A stretch of 47,612 nucleotides of DNA, from positions 1 through 47,612 of the forward strand of contig JAPPPS010000051.1 of assembly GCA_028817405.1 (NCBI GenBank), read 5' to 3'. The notes under the pieces are model-generated. The model worked only from the letters and a program-made list of their open reading frames with translations, searched no databases and was not told the DNA's origin. Both the position numbers and the translations under genes were made by a program. This document shows positions 21,212 through 30,964 of this stretch, piece by piece. Position 1 is the stretch's first letter, and every line of letters starts with the position of its first letter. This DNA comes from Gammaproteobacteria bacterium. GTDB taxonomy: Bacteria > Pseudomonadota > Gammaproteobacteria > Arenicellales > Poriferihabitantaceae.

Positions 21212-21235
21212 CTCGTCTCGACAAGTGAAATCGCC

Positions 21236-22927
21236 ATGAACAGAACTGCAACCCTGCTGTTAGCCGGCGGCGTGGTCGCCGCCCTTGCCGTTGTCCCGGC
21301 CATCGGTTACGGGGACAGTCGCGTTTATGTTCCGCCCAAGGATTCCAAATCGCAACTGGGTTACCGGGATATTTCCGGGCTCAACTGGCGGGAAATATCC
21401 AAGCATTATGCGCCGGCTAAAAGCATCGAAGATTGGCGCAAACTTCACTCCGAGCGGCACTGGAAAAAGGGCTATTCCGCGTATCAAATCGCCCACGCTT
21501 GGGAAAACGCCAACCCGAAGTTGCCGCGCGAAATCGCCGCGTTGTTTTACGGGCCGGTCGAATTATTGGCCGCCATTCCGGAGCATAAAACGCCATTGCC
21601 GGGCGGCCGCGCGCCGAGTCAATCCGACTTGCTGGTTTTTGTCCGCATAAAGAATCGCGTTTGCGCGGTGACGGTGGAAGGCAAAAAGGACGAAGGCTTC
21701 GGCACCACGGTCGGCGAATGGTCGAAGAACGCATCGGCCGGCAAAATCAAGCGACTCAAACACATCGCCGCCAAGTTAGGGCTCGCGTATCCGCCCACGG
21801 GCGAAATTCGCTACCAGTTGCTCCACCGAACCGCGGCCGCGGTGATTGAGGCCGGGCGCTTCAACGCCGACTGCGCCGCGACGCTGGTGCATTCGTTCTC
21901 GCCGCAGCACGAATCGTTCGGCGACTTTGCGACATTCTTAAGCGCGTTTGGAATTCGCTCCGCCAAGCGCGACAAGATTTACAAAACCACCAAGCCGGGC
22001 ATCGATTTGTATCTCGGCTGGGCATCGCCGCCGGGAACGGTTGCGGTGGCGGAAGTTGCTGCGCCGCAGCCGAAACCCGCCGTGCCGGCGAAGCCTGAGC
22101 CGCAACAATCGGAACGGGCAACGGTGACCACAGAAACCGTTGCGCCGCGGCCCGAACCCGTCGTCACCGCCAAGCCCGAAATTCAACAGGTCGCCCGGGT
22201 GGCGGAGACGGCTGTGGTAACAGAAACCGCCACACCGTCACCTGAAACTGTCGCGATTGCGCCCGCCAAATCCGCAGCGCAACAGCATGAACGGCAACCG
22301 GAAACGGCCACGCCAGTTCCTTCGCCACAACCAGCCCAAACGCAAACAACCGCGTTCATCGTGGGAGGGATTGTCGCACTTGCGCTTATTGTCGGTCTTG
22401 TCGCGCTTCTCATGTGGCGACATTTTCGTCTTAATACCGAGAAAACTGACAAGAGCGACACTGTATCCGCGGCAGATGAGGGCGAAAAAGATTCAAGCGA
22501 CAAGCCGGGAAAAGTGTTTGAAAAATATGTGGAGGGTTTGTTGTGCAACCGCGAGAACGTTAAGTTAACGAAGCCGACCAATAAGTTCGACTACCCGGAC
22601 TTTGAAATGACCATCCGCGACGAAAAATGCAGAATTTTTCTGGAATGTAAGTGGACGAATAGCCTCTATCAAGGGCATTACGATGTTATTCGCAATCCGA
22701 AGCAATTGCAGAAATACAAAGACTATCAAAAAGAGTACAATCAGCCGTTCTTTATTGTGCTCGGTGTCGGCGGCACCGAGGACAACCCCGACTATTTGTA
22801 TACCATCTCGCTGAATAAATTGCCCCAAACTAAACTCAATTACGAGCAATTAAAGGACCATCTCCAAAAGCCGGGCGGCTACTGCGGGTACAGTCCAAGT
22901 AACGATACTTTGACTATTTCACGGTAA
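21236..22927 (+). CDS. membrane protein: DUF6946-like domain + Pro-rich linker + TM + restriction-endonuclease-like domain
   Basis: 563 residues. A hydrophobic N-terminus (residues 4-24, ATLLLAGGVVAALAVV) is a signal peptide or anchor. A DUF6946-like domain covers about 28-265 and repeats the paralogue's motifs (Asp131, Glu148-Gly-Lys150). A Pro/Ala/Glu-rich linker spans 266-370. A second membrane helix is at about 372-394. The C-terminal domain (about 425-563) has KVFEKYVEGLL, Asp455 in YPDFEM and Glu470-Cys-Lys472 in RIFLECKWT, the core of Mrr-like PD-(D/E)XK enzymes. Predicted topology puts the first domain outside and the nuclease-like domain in the cytoplasm. No described system with this architecture is known to me. 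Confidence 0.85.
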   Translation: MNRTATLLLAGGVVAALAVVPAIGYGDSRVYVPPKDSKSQLGYRDISGLNWREISKHYAPAKSIEDWRKLHSERHWKKGYSAYQIAHAWENANPKLPREIAALFYGPVELLAAIPEHKTPLPGGRAPSQSDLLVFVRIKNRVCAVTVEGKKDEGFGTTVGEWSKNASAGKIKRLKHIAAKLGLAYPPTGEIRYQLLHRTAAAVIEAGRFNADCAATLVHSFSPQHESFGDFATFLSAFGIRSAKRDKIYKTTKPGIDLYLGWASPPGTVAVAEVAAPQPKPAVPAKPEPQQSERATVTTETVAPRPEPVVTAKPEIQQVARVAETAVVTETATPSPETVAIAPAKSAAQQHERQPETATPVPSPQPAQTQTTAFIVGGIVALALIVGLVALLMWRHFRLNTEKTDKSDTVSAADEGEKDSSDKPGKVFEKYVEGLLCNRENVKLTKPTNKFDYPDFEMTIRDEKCRIFLECKWTNSLYQGHYDVIRNPKQLQKYKDYQKEYNQPFFIVLGVGGTEDNPDYLYTISLNKLPQTKLNYEQLKDHLQKPGGYCGYSPSNDTLTISR

Positions 22928-22941
22928 CAACCGCCTCTCAC

Positions 22942-23208
22942 TCACCAACCCCCAATCTGCTCGCAACCCACACTCTCCTCCTCCAGCATCACCGGCACGC
23001 CGTCGTCCACGCGGTACAGCGTGTTGCCGTTGCGCGTAATCAGCGCTTGCTGCAGCGGGGTGTTCAGTTTGTCGCCGTTTTGCGCGTGGAGTTTGCCTTG
23101 CGCGATGCATTGATTCACTTTGTCCAGTTGCGCTTGGTCGAGCGGGAACACCGGTTGCTTGGTAACCGGGCAGACCAATATCTCCAGCAGTTTTCGGTCG
23201 AGCGTCAT
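22942..23208 (-). CDS. Trm112-family (YcaR-like) small protein
   Basis: 88 residues from ATG 23208; the track start at 23283 is too early. MTLDRKLLEILVCPVTKQPV and the C-terminal YRVDDGVPVMLEEE match the family. Bacterial members are small proteins of uncertain role, often encoded near lpxK/kdsB; that context is absent here. It is convergent with the membrane nuclease gene and lies just after the fatty acid hydroxylase gene on the same strand. Confidence 0.9.
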   Translation of the reverse strand: MTLDRKLLEILVCPVTKQPVFPLDQAQLDKVNQCIAQGKLHAQNGDKLNTPLQQALITRNGNTLYRVDDGVPVMLEEESVGCEQIGGW

Positions 23209-23279
23209 CAGTTTATTCCGGGGTTGTTGCGCGCCCGATTGTAGCATCGGTCGCTTCAAGTCGCGGGCGCGCCGCCGCA

Positions 23280-24056
23280 TCACCGAAACGGCTGCGTCAG
23301 AAGTTTGTCCAGCCGCGCCTCAAGAGGGTCGCGGTAGCGGCGTTGGCCGATTTGCATGTCGCGGTGGCCGTCGCGCGGCCCAGCGGTGTAACTGCCGAAT
23401 AAGCGGTCCCAAATCGACAGGTTGAAGCCGTAGTTGCTGTTGTATTCGGCGTCGTGCAGCGCGTGGTGGACGCGGTGCATGTCGGGGGTGACGAGAATTA
23501 AGCGCAATACTTTGTCCACCGCCGCCGGCAGTTTGATGTTGGCGTGGTTGAACATCGCGGTGGCGTTGAGAATGATTTCAAAAGCGACGGCCGCCAGCAC
23601 CGGCACGCCGAGCAAGATGATGACCGCGGCCTTGATGACGATGGAGATGAGAATTTCAATCGGATGAAAACGCAACGCGGTGGTCACATCGAACTCGGTG
23701 TCGGTGTGGTGCATGCGGTGAATCGGCCAGGCGCGGGGAATGGCGTGGAACAGTCGGTGCTGCCAGTAAATCGCCAAGTCGAGCAGCAGCAGCGACAGAA
23801 TGATGCTCGGCCACAGCGGCAGTTTAAGGTAAATAAACAAACCGAAATGATTGAACACCGAAAACAACGCCGCGCCGACCGCGCTGATGGGAATCAAAAA
23901 CAACATGACCGCGTTGAGCGCAACGATGCCGAGGTTGGCGGGCCAGCGCAACGCGCGCTTTTGCGTCGACCGTCGCGGCGCAAACGCTTCCCAACTCATC
24001 ATCATCAACAGCATGATGAAGAACACCGCCAAACGGAATTGGATTTCGGGGTTCAT
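23280..24056 (-). CDS. sterol desaturase / fatty acid hydroxylase family membrane protein
   Basis: 258 residues with several membrane helices. The histidine clusters that hold the di-iron centre are all present: HRLFH (100-104), HRMHH (113-117) and HRVHH (194-198), with an extra His at 131 and 171. Family members oxidise lipid substrates such as sterols, carotenoids or acyl chains; the substrate here is unknown. It is followed by the Trm112-like gene. Confidence 0.92.
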   Translation of the reverse strand: MNPEIQFRLAVFFIMLLMMMSWEAFAPRRSTQKRALRWPANLGIVALNAVMLFLIPISAVGAALFSVFNHFGLFIYLKLPLWPSIILSLLLLDLAIYWQHRLFHAIPRAWPIHRMHHTDTEFDVTTALRFHPIEILISIVIKAAVIILLGVPVLAAVAFEIILNATAMFNHANIKLPAAVDKVLRLILVTPDMHRVHHALHDAEYNSNYGFNLSIWDRLFGSYTAGPRDGHRDMQIGQRRYRDPLEARLDKLLTQPFR

Positions 24057-24124
24057 GGTTTCGTTGCCGTTGTTTCGTTGTCACCGTTGCTGTCGCGATT
24101 GTCGCCGCCGCGATTACCGTCGAC

Positions 24125-25036
24125 CTAAAACCACGCATTGCCGCGGTTGTTGGCGACAAAATCAGCCAGCATGTCGGCGTAGCGTTTTATCGCCAAGCGC
24201 GTCACTTCGCCGCCGCCATGCGGGAACTCCAACATCGCGCCGTCGGGCAAACGCAAACGCGCCACCGGCATCACTTCGCGCGTGGCGCTGGTGACGAAAC
24301 ACTCGGTGGCGCGCGCCAGTTCATCGCAATGCAACTCGCGCTCGATGGCGTCGCCGGCATAACCGGCCGCGCCGAGCAAGTCGACCAACTTCTTGCGCGT
24401 TATGCCGAGCAAGTTGCCGGTCGCCGGCGTGACCGGTTTGCCGCCTAACACAAACCATGCGTTGCTGTTCGAGCATTCGGTCACCCGGCCGTCGGCGTCC
24501 AACATCAAACAATCATCCGCGCCTAACGCGCGCGCCTGCGTCAAGCCGAGAATGTTGTTCAAGTAATTGCCGCCTTTGATGTTGGGGTTCAGCGCATCGA
24601 CCGCGTTGCGCCGCTGCTGCGGAATCGCGAGCGCCATGCCGATGCGGTAAAAGTCCCGGTTCCACTGCGGCGCCGGTTTGACGATGATAATCAAACGCGA
24701 CTGCAGTTCCGGGTCGGGATGCAAGTCAATCGCGCCCTGCCCGCGCGTGATTTGATAACGCACATAAACATCCTCGCCGGGCGCGACTTCGGCCGCGGCG
24801 ATGGTGGCGGTGATGGCGTCGATGATGTCTTGTTTGCTTTGGCGAACGGTCAGCATGCTTAACTTTGCCGAGTTCATCAGCCGCGCATGATGTTCCTCGA
24901 ACATAAACGGAATGCCCGAGTAAGTGCGAAACACTTCATAAATCGAATCGCCGTACAAAAATCCGCGGTCGAGCACCGGCACGCGGGTCTCGTCCAGCGG
25001 CGCGATAACGCCGTCGATATAGCCGGTGGGTTTCAT
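24125..25036 (-). CDS. class IV PLP aminotransferase (branched-chain / D-amino acid / aminodeoxychorismate lyase type)
   Basis: 303 residues, right for the family. The PLP lysine is Lys154 in NPNIKGGNYLNNILGLTQA, with the Glu of the signature in GRVTECSNSNAWFV. The N-terminal GYIDGVIAPLDETRVPVLDRGFLYGD segment is typical. Sequence alone does not separate branched-chain aminotransferase from D-alanine aminotransferase here; the NIKGGNYLNN context leans to the branched-chain/D-amino acid group. It is followed on the same strand by a 68-base spacer containing caccgt-type simple repeats. Confidence 0.92.
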   Translation of the reverse strand: MKPTGYIDGVIAPLDETRVPVLDRGFLYGDSIYEVFRTYSGIPFMFEEHHARLMNSAKLSMLTVRQSKQDIIDAITATIAAAEVAPGEDVYVRYQITRGQGAIDLHPDPELQSRLIIIVKPAPQWNRDFYRIGMALAIPQQRRNAVDALNPNIKGGNYLNNILGLTQARALGADDCLMLDADGRVTECSNSNAWFVLGGKPVTPATGNLLGITRKKLVDLLGAAGYAGDAIERELHCDELARATECFVTSATREVMPVARLRLPDGAMLEFPHGGGEVTRLAIKRYADMLADFVANNRGNAWF

Positions 25037-25098
25037 GGCGGTTGCTCAGTATGGCGCGAAGTTGTTGAGCGAATCATCGGCGTGATGATAAACGCGGT

Positions 25099-26100
25099 TC
25101 ATTCTACCGCAACGCGTCGCGCATTTTCCTCGACCAACCGCAACGCCTCGCAGACCACCTCCGCGCCGGTGCCGCGTTTGGGCGCATGCTCCGACAAGTG
25201 CCGGCGCCAGTGGCGCGCGCCGGGCTGGCCGCGGAACAAACCGAGCAGCGGCCGGGTCAAGCGCCGCAAGTACACCCCGCGCGCCAGTTGCCGCTCGATA
25301 TACGGCAGATACGCGCGCACCACAGCGGCGCGGGTGGGCGGCGCATCCGGTTGAATCCGCGCATCAAAAATCTCCCGGTCGACCGCGCTCAGCATCCACG
25401 GATGCGCGCGCGCTTCGCGGCCAATCATCACGCCGTCGACATGCATCAGATGCGCCCGCGCTTGCGCGAGCGTCGTGATGCCGCCGTTGATGGTGAAACG
25501 AATCGCGGGGAAGTCGCGCTTCAATCGATACACGCGCTCGTAATGCAGGGCCGGCACTTGGCGGTTTTGTTTCGGGCTCAAGCCGTGCAGCCAGGCCTTG
25601 CGCGCGTGAATGATGAAGTGCGCGCAGCCGCCTTGCGCCACGCGGTCGACGAATTCCGCCAAGTGTTCATAACTGTCGCGGTGGTCGATGCCGGTGCGGG
25701 TTTTCACCGTCACCGGAATGTCGGCCGCGGCGCGCATCGCCGCCACGCAGTCGGCGACCAGCGCCGGCTCGGCCATCAAGCAAGCGCCGAACCGCGCGTT
25801 CTGCACGCGCGCGCTGGGGCAGCCGATGTTGAGGTTGACTTCGTCGTAACCGGCGGCCGCGGCCAGGCGCGCGCACGCGGCCAGCCGGGCCGGGTCGGCG
25901 CCGGCCAGTTGAATCGCCAGCGGCCGTTCGCGCGGGTCGAAGTCGAGAAACCGCGCGCGCTCGCCGTGGATGAGCGCGTTGTCGACCGTCATCTCGGTGT
26001 ATAATTTCATGCGCGCGGACAACAGGCGCAGAAACATGCGGCAGTGACGGTCGGTCACATCCAGCATCGGCGCAACGGAAAATTCTTCAACCACGCTCAA
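25099..26100 (-). CDS. dusA: tRNA-dihydrouridine synthase A
   Basis: 333 residues. FMN-binding TIM barrel with the N-terminal FSVAPMLDVTDRHCRMFLR, the catalytic Cys94 in NIGCPSARVQ, FGACLM, and the barrel motif TVKTRTGIDH. The HARKAWLHGLSPKQNR segment is specific to DusA, which reduces U20/U20a in tRNA. It is divergent from gshA across 131 bases. Confidence 0.96.
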   Translation of the reverse strand: MSVVEEFSVAPMLDVTDRHCRMFLRLLSARMKLYTEMTVDNALIHGERARFLDFDPRERPLAIQLAGADPARLAACARLAAAAGYDEVNLNIGCPSARVQNARFGACLMAEPALVADCVAAMRAAADIPVTVKTRTGIDHRDSYEHLAEFVDRVAQGGCAHFIIHARKAWLHGLSPKQNRQVPALHYERVYRLKRDFPAIRFTINGGITTLAQARAHLMHVDGVMIGREARAHPWMLSAVDREIFDARIQPDAPPTRAAVVRAYLPYIERQLARGVYLRRLTRPLLGLFRGQPGARHWRRHLSEHAPKRGTGAEVVCEALRLVEENARRVAVE

Positions 26101-26231
26101 ACCATTTCACTCCGAAGCAATTACGAATCACCGCAAACGCGTTACATGATGCGCCCGCGCGCGCGGATTCTAAACCCAATCGGCGCGCCATCGACAACGC
26201 CCGCCACTCACCACCCACCGACAGCGACGCC

Positions 26232-27866
26232 TTGAACACCCTGCACAAAACGCTGGAGCGATTGCATGCGCGCGGTCTCGACCGCCATCTCGCGCGCATC
26301 AACCGCGGCATCGAGAAGGAAAGTTTGCGCGTCGACGAGAACGGCATATTAGCGCAAACGCCGCATCCGCGCGCGCTCGGCGCGGCGCTGACGCATCCGT
26401 CCATCACCACCGACTACTCCGAGGCGCTGCTGGAGTTCATCACGCCGACCCACACCGTCATCGAGGCGTTGCTGCAAGAGTTGTTCACCATTCACCATTT
26501 CACTTACCAAAATCTCGCCGGCGAAAAACTTTGGGTCAACAGCATGCCGTGCATCGTGCGCGGCGAAGAACACATCCCCATCGCCAAATACGGCGACTCC
26601 AACATCGGCCGCATGAAAACCGTCTACCGCCGCGGCCTGCGTCTGCGTTACGGCAGTTTAATGCAAACCATCGCCGGCATTCACTTTAACTTTTCGCTGC
26701 CGGAAGAATTTTGGCATGCACTCAACCGCGGCGATGGCGACGGTGGCAACAACGACGGCGACCACGACAACAACGAAAACGAAACGGCGGTGCGCGACTT
26801 GAAATCGGTTTATTACTTCGCGTTGATTCGCAACTTCCACCGTCATTCGTGGCTGGTGTGTTACTTGTTCGGCGCATCGCCCGCGGTGTGCAAAACCTTT
26901 TTGCAGGGCCGCGAACATTTATTGGACGACCTCGACGCGCATAGTTTCTACGCGCCGTTCGCCACTTCCCTGAGATTAAGCCACCTCGGCTACAACAGCG
27001 ACGCCCAAGCCGGCATCGACATCAACTACAACAGCGTCGACGACTTCGCCGCCTCGCTGCGCCGCGCAATTCAAACGCCGCATGCCGCGTATCAAAAATT
27101 CGGCGTCAAAGTCGACGGCGCGTACCGTCAACTCAACCCCAACCTGCTGCAAATCGAAAACGAATTCTACTCCGTCATCCGTCCCAAGCGCGTCGCAGAG
27201 TCCGGCGAGAGTCCGACGCATGCGCTGCAGCAGCGCGGCGTGCAGTATGTCGAGGTGCGCAGCATCGATTTGAATCCGTTTGCGCCGGTCGGCATCGACG
27301 CCGACTGCATCCGATTCCTCGACTTGCTGCTGTTGTATTGTTTGTTTTCCGACAGCCCCGACATCGGCCGCGAAGAATGGGAATGCGCGGCCGAGAATCG
27401 CCGCCGCGTGGTCATGAACGGCCGCCGCGACGCTCTCGAACTCTGCGATTATGCGCGACGAAGCCAAACCAAAACGCGCGCGCGTACTTTCACCGAACGC
27501 GCGCGCGAATTGTTGGGCGACCTCATGCCGCTGGCCGAGTTGCTCGACCAAGTCACCGAGTCATCCGACTACCGCGCAGCGCTGCGCGCGCAAATCGCCA
27601 AAGTGGAAGACGCCTCGCTCACGCCGTCGGCCATGATTCTGCGGCAAATGTCGGAGATGAACGCCAGTTTCTTCGAGTTCGCCATGGACACCGCCGAGCG
27701 ACACCAAGCGTACTTCAAGCAAGCGAACATGACGCCCGCCGACGCCAAAAAAATGCGCGCCGAAGCAAAACGCTCTCACCAACGACAAACACAAATCGAG
27801 TCCAACGACCGCCTCTCCTTCGACGACTTCCTCAACGACTACTTCCAACGACAAAACACGGTTTGA
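26232..27866 (+). CDS. gshA: glutamate-cysteine ligase
   Basis: 544 residues with an apparent TTG start at 26232; no in-frame ATG fits better, as conserved sequence (INRGIEKESLRVDENG) begins within 25 residues. ATP-grasp-like core motifs of the gammaproteobacterial enzyme are clear: ITTDYSEALLEFITP, GIHFNFSLPEEFW and VEVRSIDLNPFAPVGI. It carries out the first step of glutathione synthesis. After NFSLPEEFWHALNR a stretch GDGDGGNNDGDHDNNEN interrupts the conserved sequence. It is encoded by GACGGT/AAC repeats, stays in frame and probably sits in a surface loop. Confidence 0.95.
   Translation: MNTLHKTLERLHARGLDRHLARINRGIEKESLRVDENGILAQTPHPRALGAALTHPSITTDYSEALLEFITPTHTVIEALLQELFTIHHFTYQNLAGEKLWVNSMPCIVRGEEHIPIAKYGDSNIGRMKTVYRRGLRLRYGSLMQTIAGIHFNFSLPEEFWHALNRGDGDGGNNDGDHDNNENETAVRDLKSVYYFALIRNFHRHSWLVCYLFGASPAVCKTFLQGREHLLDDLDAHSFYAPFATSLRLSHLGYNSDAQAGIDINYNSVDDFAASLRRAIQTPHAAYQKFGVKVDGAYRQLNPNLLQIENEFYSVIRPKRVAESGESPTHALQQRGVQYVEVRSIDLNPFAPVGIDADCIRFLDLLLLYCLFSDSPDIGREEWECAAENRRRVVMNGRRDALELCDYARRSQTKTRARTFTERARELLGDLMPLAELLDQVTESSDYRAALRAQIAKVEDASLTPSAMILRQMSEMNASFFEFAMDTAERHQAYFKQANMTPADAKKMRAEAKRSHQRQTQIESNDRLSFDDFLNDYFQRQNTV
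26730..26782 (+). repeat. GACGGT/AAC expansion inside gshA
   Basis: A short in-frame insert of Asp/Gly/Asn/Glu codons, same composition as in the YyaL-like gene, between two conserved segments of GshA. Confidence 0.8.
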
Positions 27867-27885
27867 ACCGTACGCGGGAATCCCC

Positions 27886-28053
27886 ACCGTCACCACGCTC
27901 GCACATCCCATCGCCACGCCCGCGACATCCCATCGCCACGCCTGCAATTCCCTCACCGTCACGCCCGCAATTCCCTCACCGTCACGACCGCAGTCCACTC
28001 ACCGTCACGCCCACAGTCCCCCTCACCCGCTACGCCCGCAGTCCGTTAAGCGG
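27886..28053. repeat. minisatellite with 21-25 bp units (type CAATTCCCTCACCGTCACGCCCG), between gshA and uvrB
   Basis: At least six imperfect units lie head to tail in the convergent gshA/uvrB spacer, each ending ACGCCCG(CA). The array closes with CAGTCCGTTAAGCGGG. The same closing block ends the array at 30.9 kb. The core CACCGTCAC is the complement of the GTGACGGTG motif that expands inside genes. No terminator-like hairpin with a T run is seen. Confidence 0.82.
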
Positions 28054-28066
28054 GAGTCTCGCGTCT

Positions 28067-30124
28067 TTACGAATCCGCCGCGAGGAAGTTTCCGTCTCTT
28101 ATGTTTTTGATGCGGTCGCGCAGGGTGGCGGCTTGTTCGAATTCCAGGTTTTTGGCGTGCGCGTACATTTCCTTTTCCAAGCGTTTTAATATTTTGCCGA
28201 GTTGCTGGGCCGAGGCGCGGCCATAGTTGTAGGGTTCGCCGTCGTCGGCGACCGCGGCGCCGGGGCGCGCAAACGCCGGCGCGTCGCGGTCGCCGAGGCC
28301 GACGCCGAAACCGTCGCCGACGCCCTCGATGATGTCCTTGACCGGCTTGACGATGCTCTTCGGTTTAATGCGGTGGCGGCGGTTGTAGGCGCGCTGTTTG
28401 TCGCGCCGCCGTTCGGTCTCGCGCATGGCCGCCCGCATCGAATCGGTGATGCGGTCGGCGTATAAAATCACCCGGCCGTCGAGGTGGCGGGCGGCGCGGC
28501 CGATGGTTTGAATCAGCGACCGCGTCGAGCGCAAAAAGCCTTCCTTGTCGGCGTCGAGAATCGCCACCAGCGACACTTCCGGAATGTCCAATCCTTCGCG
28601 CAGCAAGTTGATGCCGACCAACACATCGAAGACTCCGGCGCGCAAGTCGCGGATGATTTCCACGCGCTCGACGGTGTCGATGTCGGAATGCAGATAACGC
28701 ACGCGCACACCGTGCTCGAATAAATATTCGGTCAAGTCTTCGGCCATGCGTTTGGTTAGCGTGGTCACCAACACGCGCTCGCCGCGTTGCGCGCGAATGT
28801 TAATTTCCGACAGCAAGTCATCGACCTGCGATTCCACCGGGCGAACTTCCAACTCCGGGTCCAGCAGCCCGGTCGGCCGCACCACTTGGTCGACCGCGTC
28901 CGGCGCGCGCTTGGCTTCGTAGTCGCCGGGCGTGGCCGAGACGAAGATGGTCTGCGGCAGCAAGTTCTCGAATTCATCGAAACGCAACGGTCGGTTGTCC
29001 AGCGCCGACGGCAGGCGAAACCCGTACTCCACCAAGTTTTCCTTGCGCGACCTATCGCCGCGGTACATCGCGCCGATTTGCGGCACCGTGGCGTGACTCT
29101 CGTCGATAAAAACGATGGTGTTGTTCGGCAGGTATTCCATCAGCGTCGGCGGCGGCTGGCCCGGTTCGCGCCCGGACAAATACCTCGAATAGTTTTCGAT
29201 GCCGTTGCAGTAGCCGAGTTCGCGCATCATTTCCAAGTCATAATGCGTGCGTTGTTCGAGACGCTGCGCTTCCACCAATTTGTTTTCACCGCGCAACGCT
29301 TTGGCGCGCGCGCGCAGTTCGTCGCGGATGCTGTCGAGGATGTTAAGAATCGTGTCCGGCGCGGTGACATAGTGACTCTTCGGATACACCGTCACGCGTT
29401 TGGCGCGCTCTTCCGCGGCCCCGGTCAGCGGGTCGAAGCGGGTTAAACTTTCGACTTCGTCGCCGAACAATTCAATCCGCGTCGCCAAGCGTTCCGACTC
29501 GGCCGGATAAACATCGATGACATCGCCGCGCACGCGAAAAGTGGCGCGGCGCAACTCCAAATCGTTGCGCGTGTATTGCATCTCCGCCAGTCGCCGCAGA
29601 ATCGCGCGCTGCTCAATGCGCTCGCCTTCCTTCAAATGCAAAATCATGCCGTGGTACGCCTGCGGGTCGCCGAGACCGTAAATCGCCGACACCGTGGCCA
29701 CGATGATGACATCCTCGCGCTCCAGCAGCGCCTTGGTCGCGGACAACCGCATCTGGTCGATGTGGTCGTTGACCGACGCGTCCTTTTCTATGTAAGTGTC
29801 GGAACTGGGGACGTACGCTTCCGGCTGGTAGTAGTCGTAGTAGGAGACGAAATATTCCACCGCGTTGTCGGGGAAGAAATCGCGGAACTCCGAATACAAC
29901 TGCGCGGCCAAGGTTTTGTTGTGCGCGAGCACCAGCGCCGGGCGGCCGCTGGCGGCGATGATGTTGGCCATGGTGAAAGTTTTGCCGGAGCCGGTCACGC
30001 CGAGCAGCGTTTGAAACGCTTCGCCGCCGGTCAGACCGCCCAACAACTCGGCGATGGCGGCCGGTTGGTCGCCGGCCGGCTGGAATGCGCTGTGCAGACG
30101 GTACGCGACGGTCGCGGTTTTCAT
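28067..30124 (-). CDS. uvrB: excinuclease ABC subunit B
   Basis: 685 residues from ATG 30124. Walker A is [10 protein letters not shown] near residue 40, the damage-probing beta-hairpin region is [15 protein letters not shown], and helicase motifs [10 protein letters not shown] and [13 protein letters not shown] are present. The C-terminal UVR domain ([20 protein letters not shown] onward) contacts UvrC. A Gly/Asp/Ala-rich stretch before the UVR domain ([15 protein letters not shown]) lengthens a naturally flexible linker. The LOG gene is seven bases upstream on the same strand. Confidence 0.97.
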   Translation of the reverse strand: MKTATVAYRLHSAFQPAGDQPAAIAELLGGLTGGEAFQTLLGVTGSGKTFTMANIIAASGRPALVLAHNKTLAAQLYSEFRDFFPDNAVEYFVSYYDYYQPEAYVPSSDTYIEKDASVNDHIDQMRLSATKALLEREDVIIVATVSAIYGLGDPQAYHGMILHLKEGERIEQRAILRRLAEMQYTRNDLELRRATFRVRGDVIDVYPAESERLATRIELFGDEVESLTRFDPLTGAAEERAKRVTVYPKSHYVTAPDTILNILDSIRDELRARAKALRGENKLVEAQRLEQRTHYDLEMMRELGYCNGIENYSRYLSGREPGQPPPTLMEYLPNNTIVFIDESHATVPQIGAMYRGDRSRKENLVEYGFRLPSALDNRPLRFDEFENLLPQTIFVSATPGDYEAKRAPDAVDQVVRPTGLLDPELEVRPVESQVDDLLSEINIRAQRGERVLVTTLTKRMAEDLTEYLFEHGVRVRYLHSDIDTVERVEIIRDLRAGVFDVLVGINLLREGLDIPEVSLVAILDADKEGFLRSTRSLIQTIGRAARHLDGRVILYADRITDSMRAAMRETERRRDKQRAYNRRHRIKPKSIVKPVKDIIEGVGDGFGVGLGDRDAPAFARPGAAVADDGEPYNYGRASAQQLGKILKRLEKEMYAHAKNLEFEQAATLRDRIKNIRDGNFLAADS

Positions 30125-30131
30125 GCCGCGT

Positions 30132-30680
30132 TCATGCTTCGGCCCGGGCCTGCATGCGCTGCAGCAAGCGTTCCGGGTCATCGTCGACCAACAACGCGTC
30201 GCGGTGTTTCGCGCCGGTGAATCCCTCGCTCACCACGCGGTCCAACAACTCCACCAACGCGTCGTAGTAACCGCATGCGTTCAACGCCGCGCATGGTTTG
30301 TTGAGCAGGCGGAGTTTCGACCACGCGAGAATCTCGAACAATTCCTCCAGCGTACCGAGGCCGCCCGGCAGCGCGATGAAGCCGTCGGCCAAGTCCATCA
30401 TCAGCGCCTTGCGCGCGTGCATGTCGTCGACCACTTTCAACTCGGTCAGGCCGCGGTGCGCTTCCTCGGCGTCGAACAAGCCGCGCGGAATCACGCCGAT
30501 GACTTCGCCGCCGCCGCCGAGCACGCTGTCGGCGATGCGCCCCATCATGCCCGCGCCGCCGCCGCCGTACACCAAGCCGATGCCGCGCGCCACCAGCGCC
30601 CTGCCCAACGCCTCGGCCGCGCGCAGATACCCGCCGCGCGCGCCGACCCGCGCGCCGCAATAAACGCAGATTCGTTTCAT
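30132..30680 (-). CDS. LOG-family protein (TIGR00730 type nucleotide 5'-monophosphate phosphoribohydrolase)
   Basis: 182 residues from ATG 30680. Signature PGGLGTLEE is at residues 105-113, and MHARKALM at 87-94. The Rossmann-like N-terminus [15 protein letters not shown] and the glycine-rich [16 protein letters not shown] are intact. Family members cleave the N-glycosidic bond of nucleoside monophosphates. It is probably co-transcribed with uvrB. Confidence 0.94.
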   Translation of the reverse strand: MKRICVYCGARVGARGGYLRAAEALGRALVARGIGLVYGGGGAGMMGRIADSVLGGGGEVIGVIPRGLFDAEEAHRGLTELKVVDDMHARKALMMDLADGFIALPGGLGTLEELFEILAWSKLRLLNKPCAALNACGYYDALVELLDRVVSEGFTGAKHRDALLVDDDPERLLQRMQARAEA

Positions 30681-30757
30681 CGGCCGTCCTTCGTCGCTCG
30701 ATTCATGGCGCGTATTGTATGGTAAGCGGCGGCGGTTTTGCGCCCACATCCATGTCG

Positions 30758-30916
30758 GTTAAGCGGGCGACTTGCTACGCCGGCAGTTCCTCATTCGCCG
30801 CGCCGGTAGCCCCCACTCCGCCGCGCCAGTAGCCCCCCACTCCGCCACGCCGACAGTCCCCACTCCGCTACGCCGGCAGTCCCCCACACCGCCACGCCCG
30901 CAGTCTGTTAAGCGGG
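30758..30916. repeat. minisatellite with 23-24 bp units (type CAGTCCCCACTCCGCTACGCCGG)
   Basis: Six to seven imperfect units fill the LOG/Crp divergent spacer. They are bounded on both sides by the direct repeat GTTAAGCGGGCG (from 30758 and from 30907). It is the same family as the gshA/uvrB array, but the units have drifted (CTCCGC in place of CACCGTC). Not a CRISPR array, because the units touch each other without spacers. Confidence 0.82.
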
Positions 30917-30964
30917 CGCCGGCATCTTTTCCGCGGTTTATCAGCCCCGGCGATTGGCGTTATA

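Noticed and set aside
27886-28053. Possible CRISPR array or rho-independent terminator between gshA and uvrB
   Set aside because: Contiguous minisatellite units without spacers, and no stem followed by a T run.
30758-30916. Possible CRISPR array
   Set aside because: Units of 23-24 bp adjoin without unique spacers and are imperfect; no cas genes nearby.
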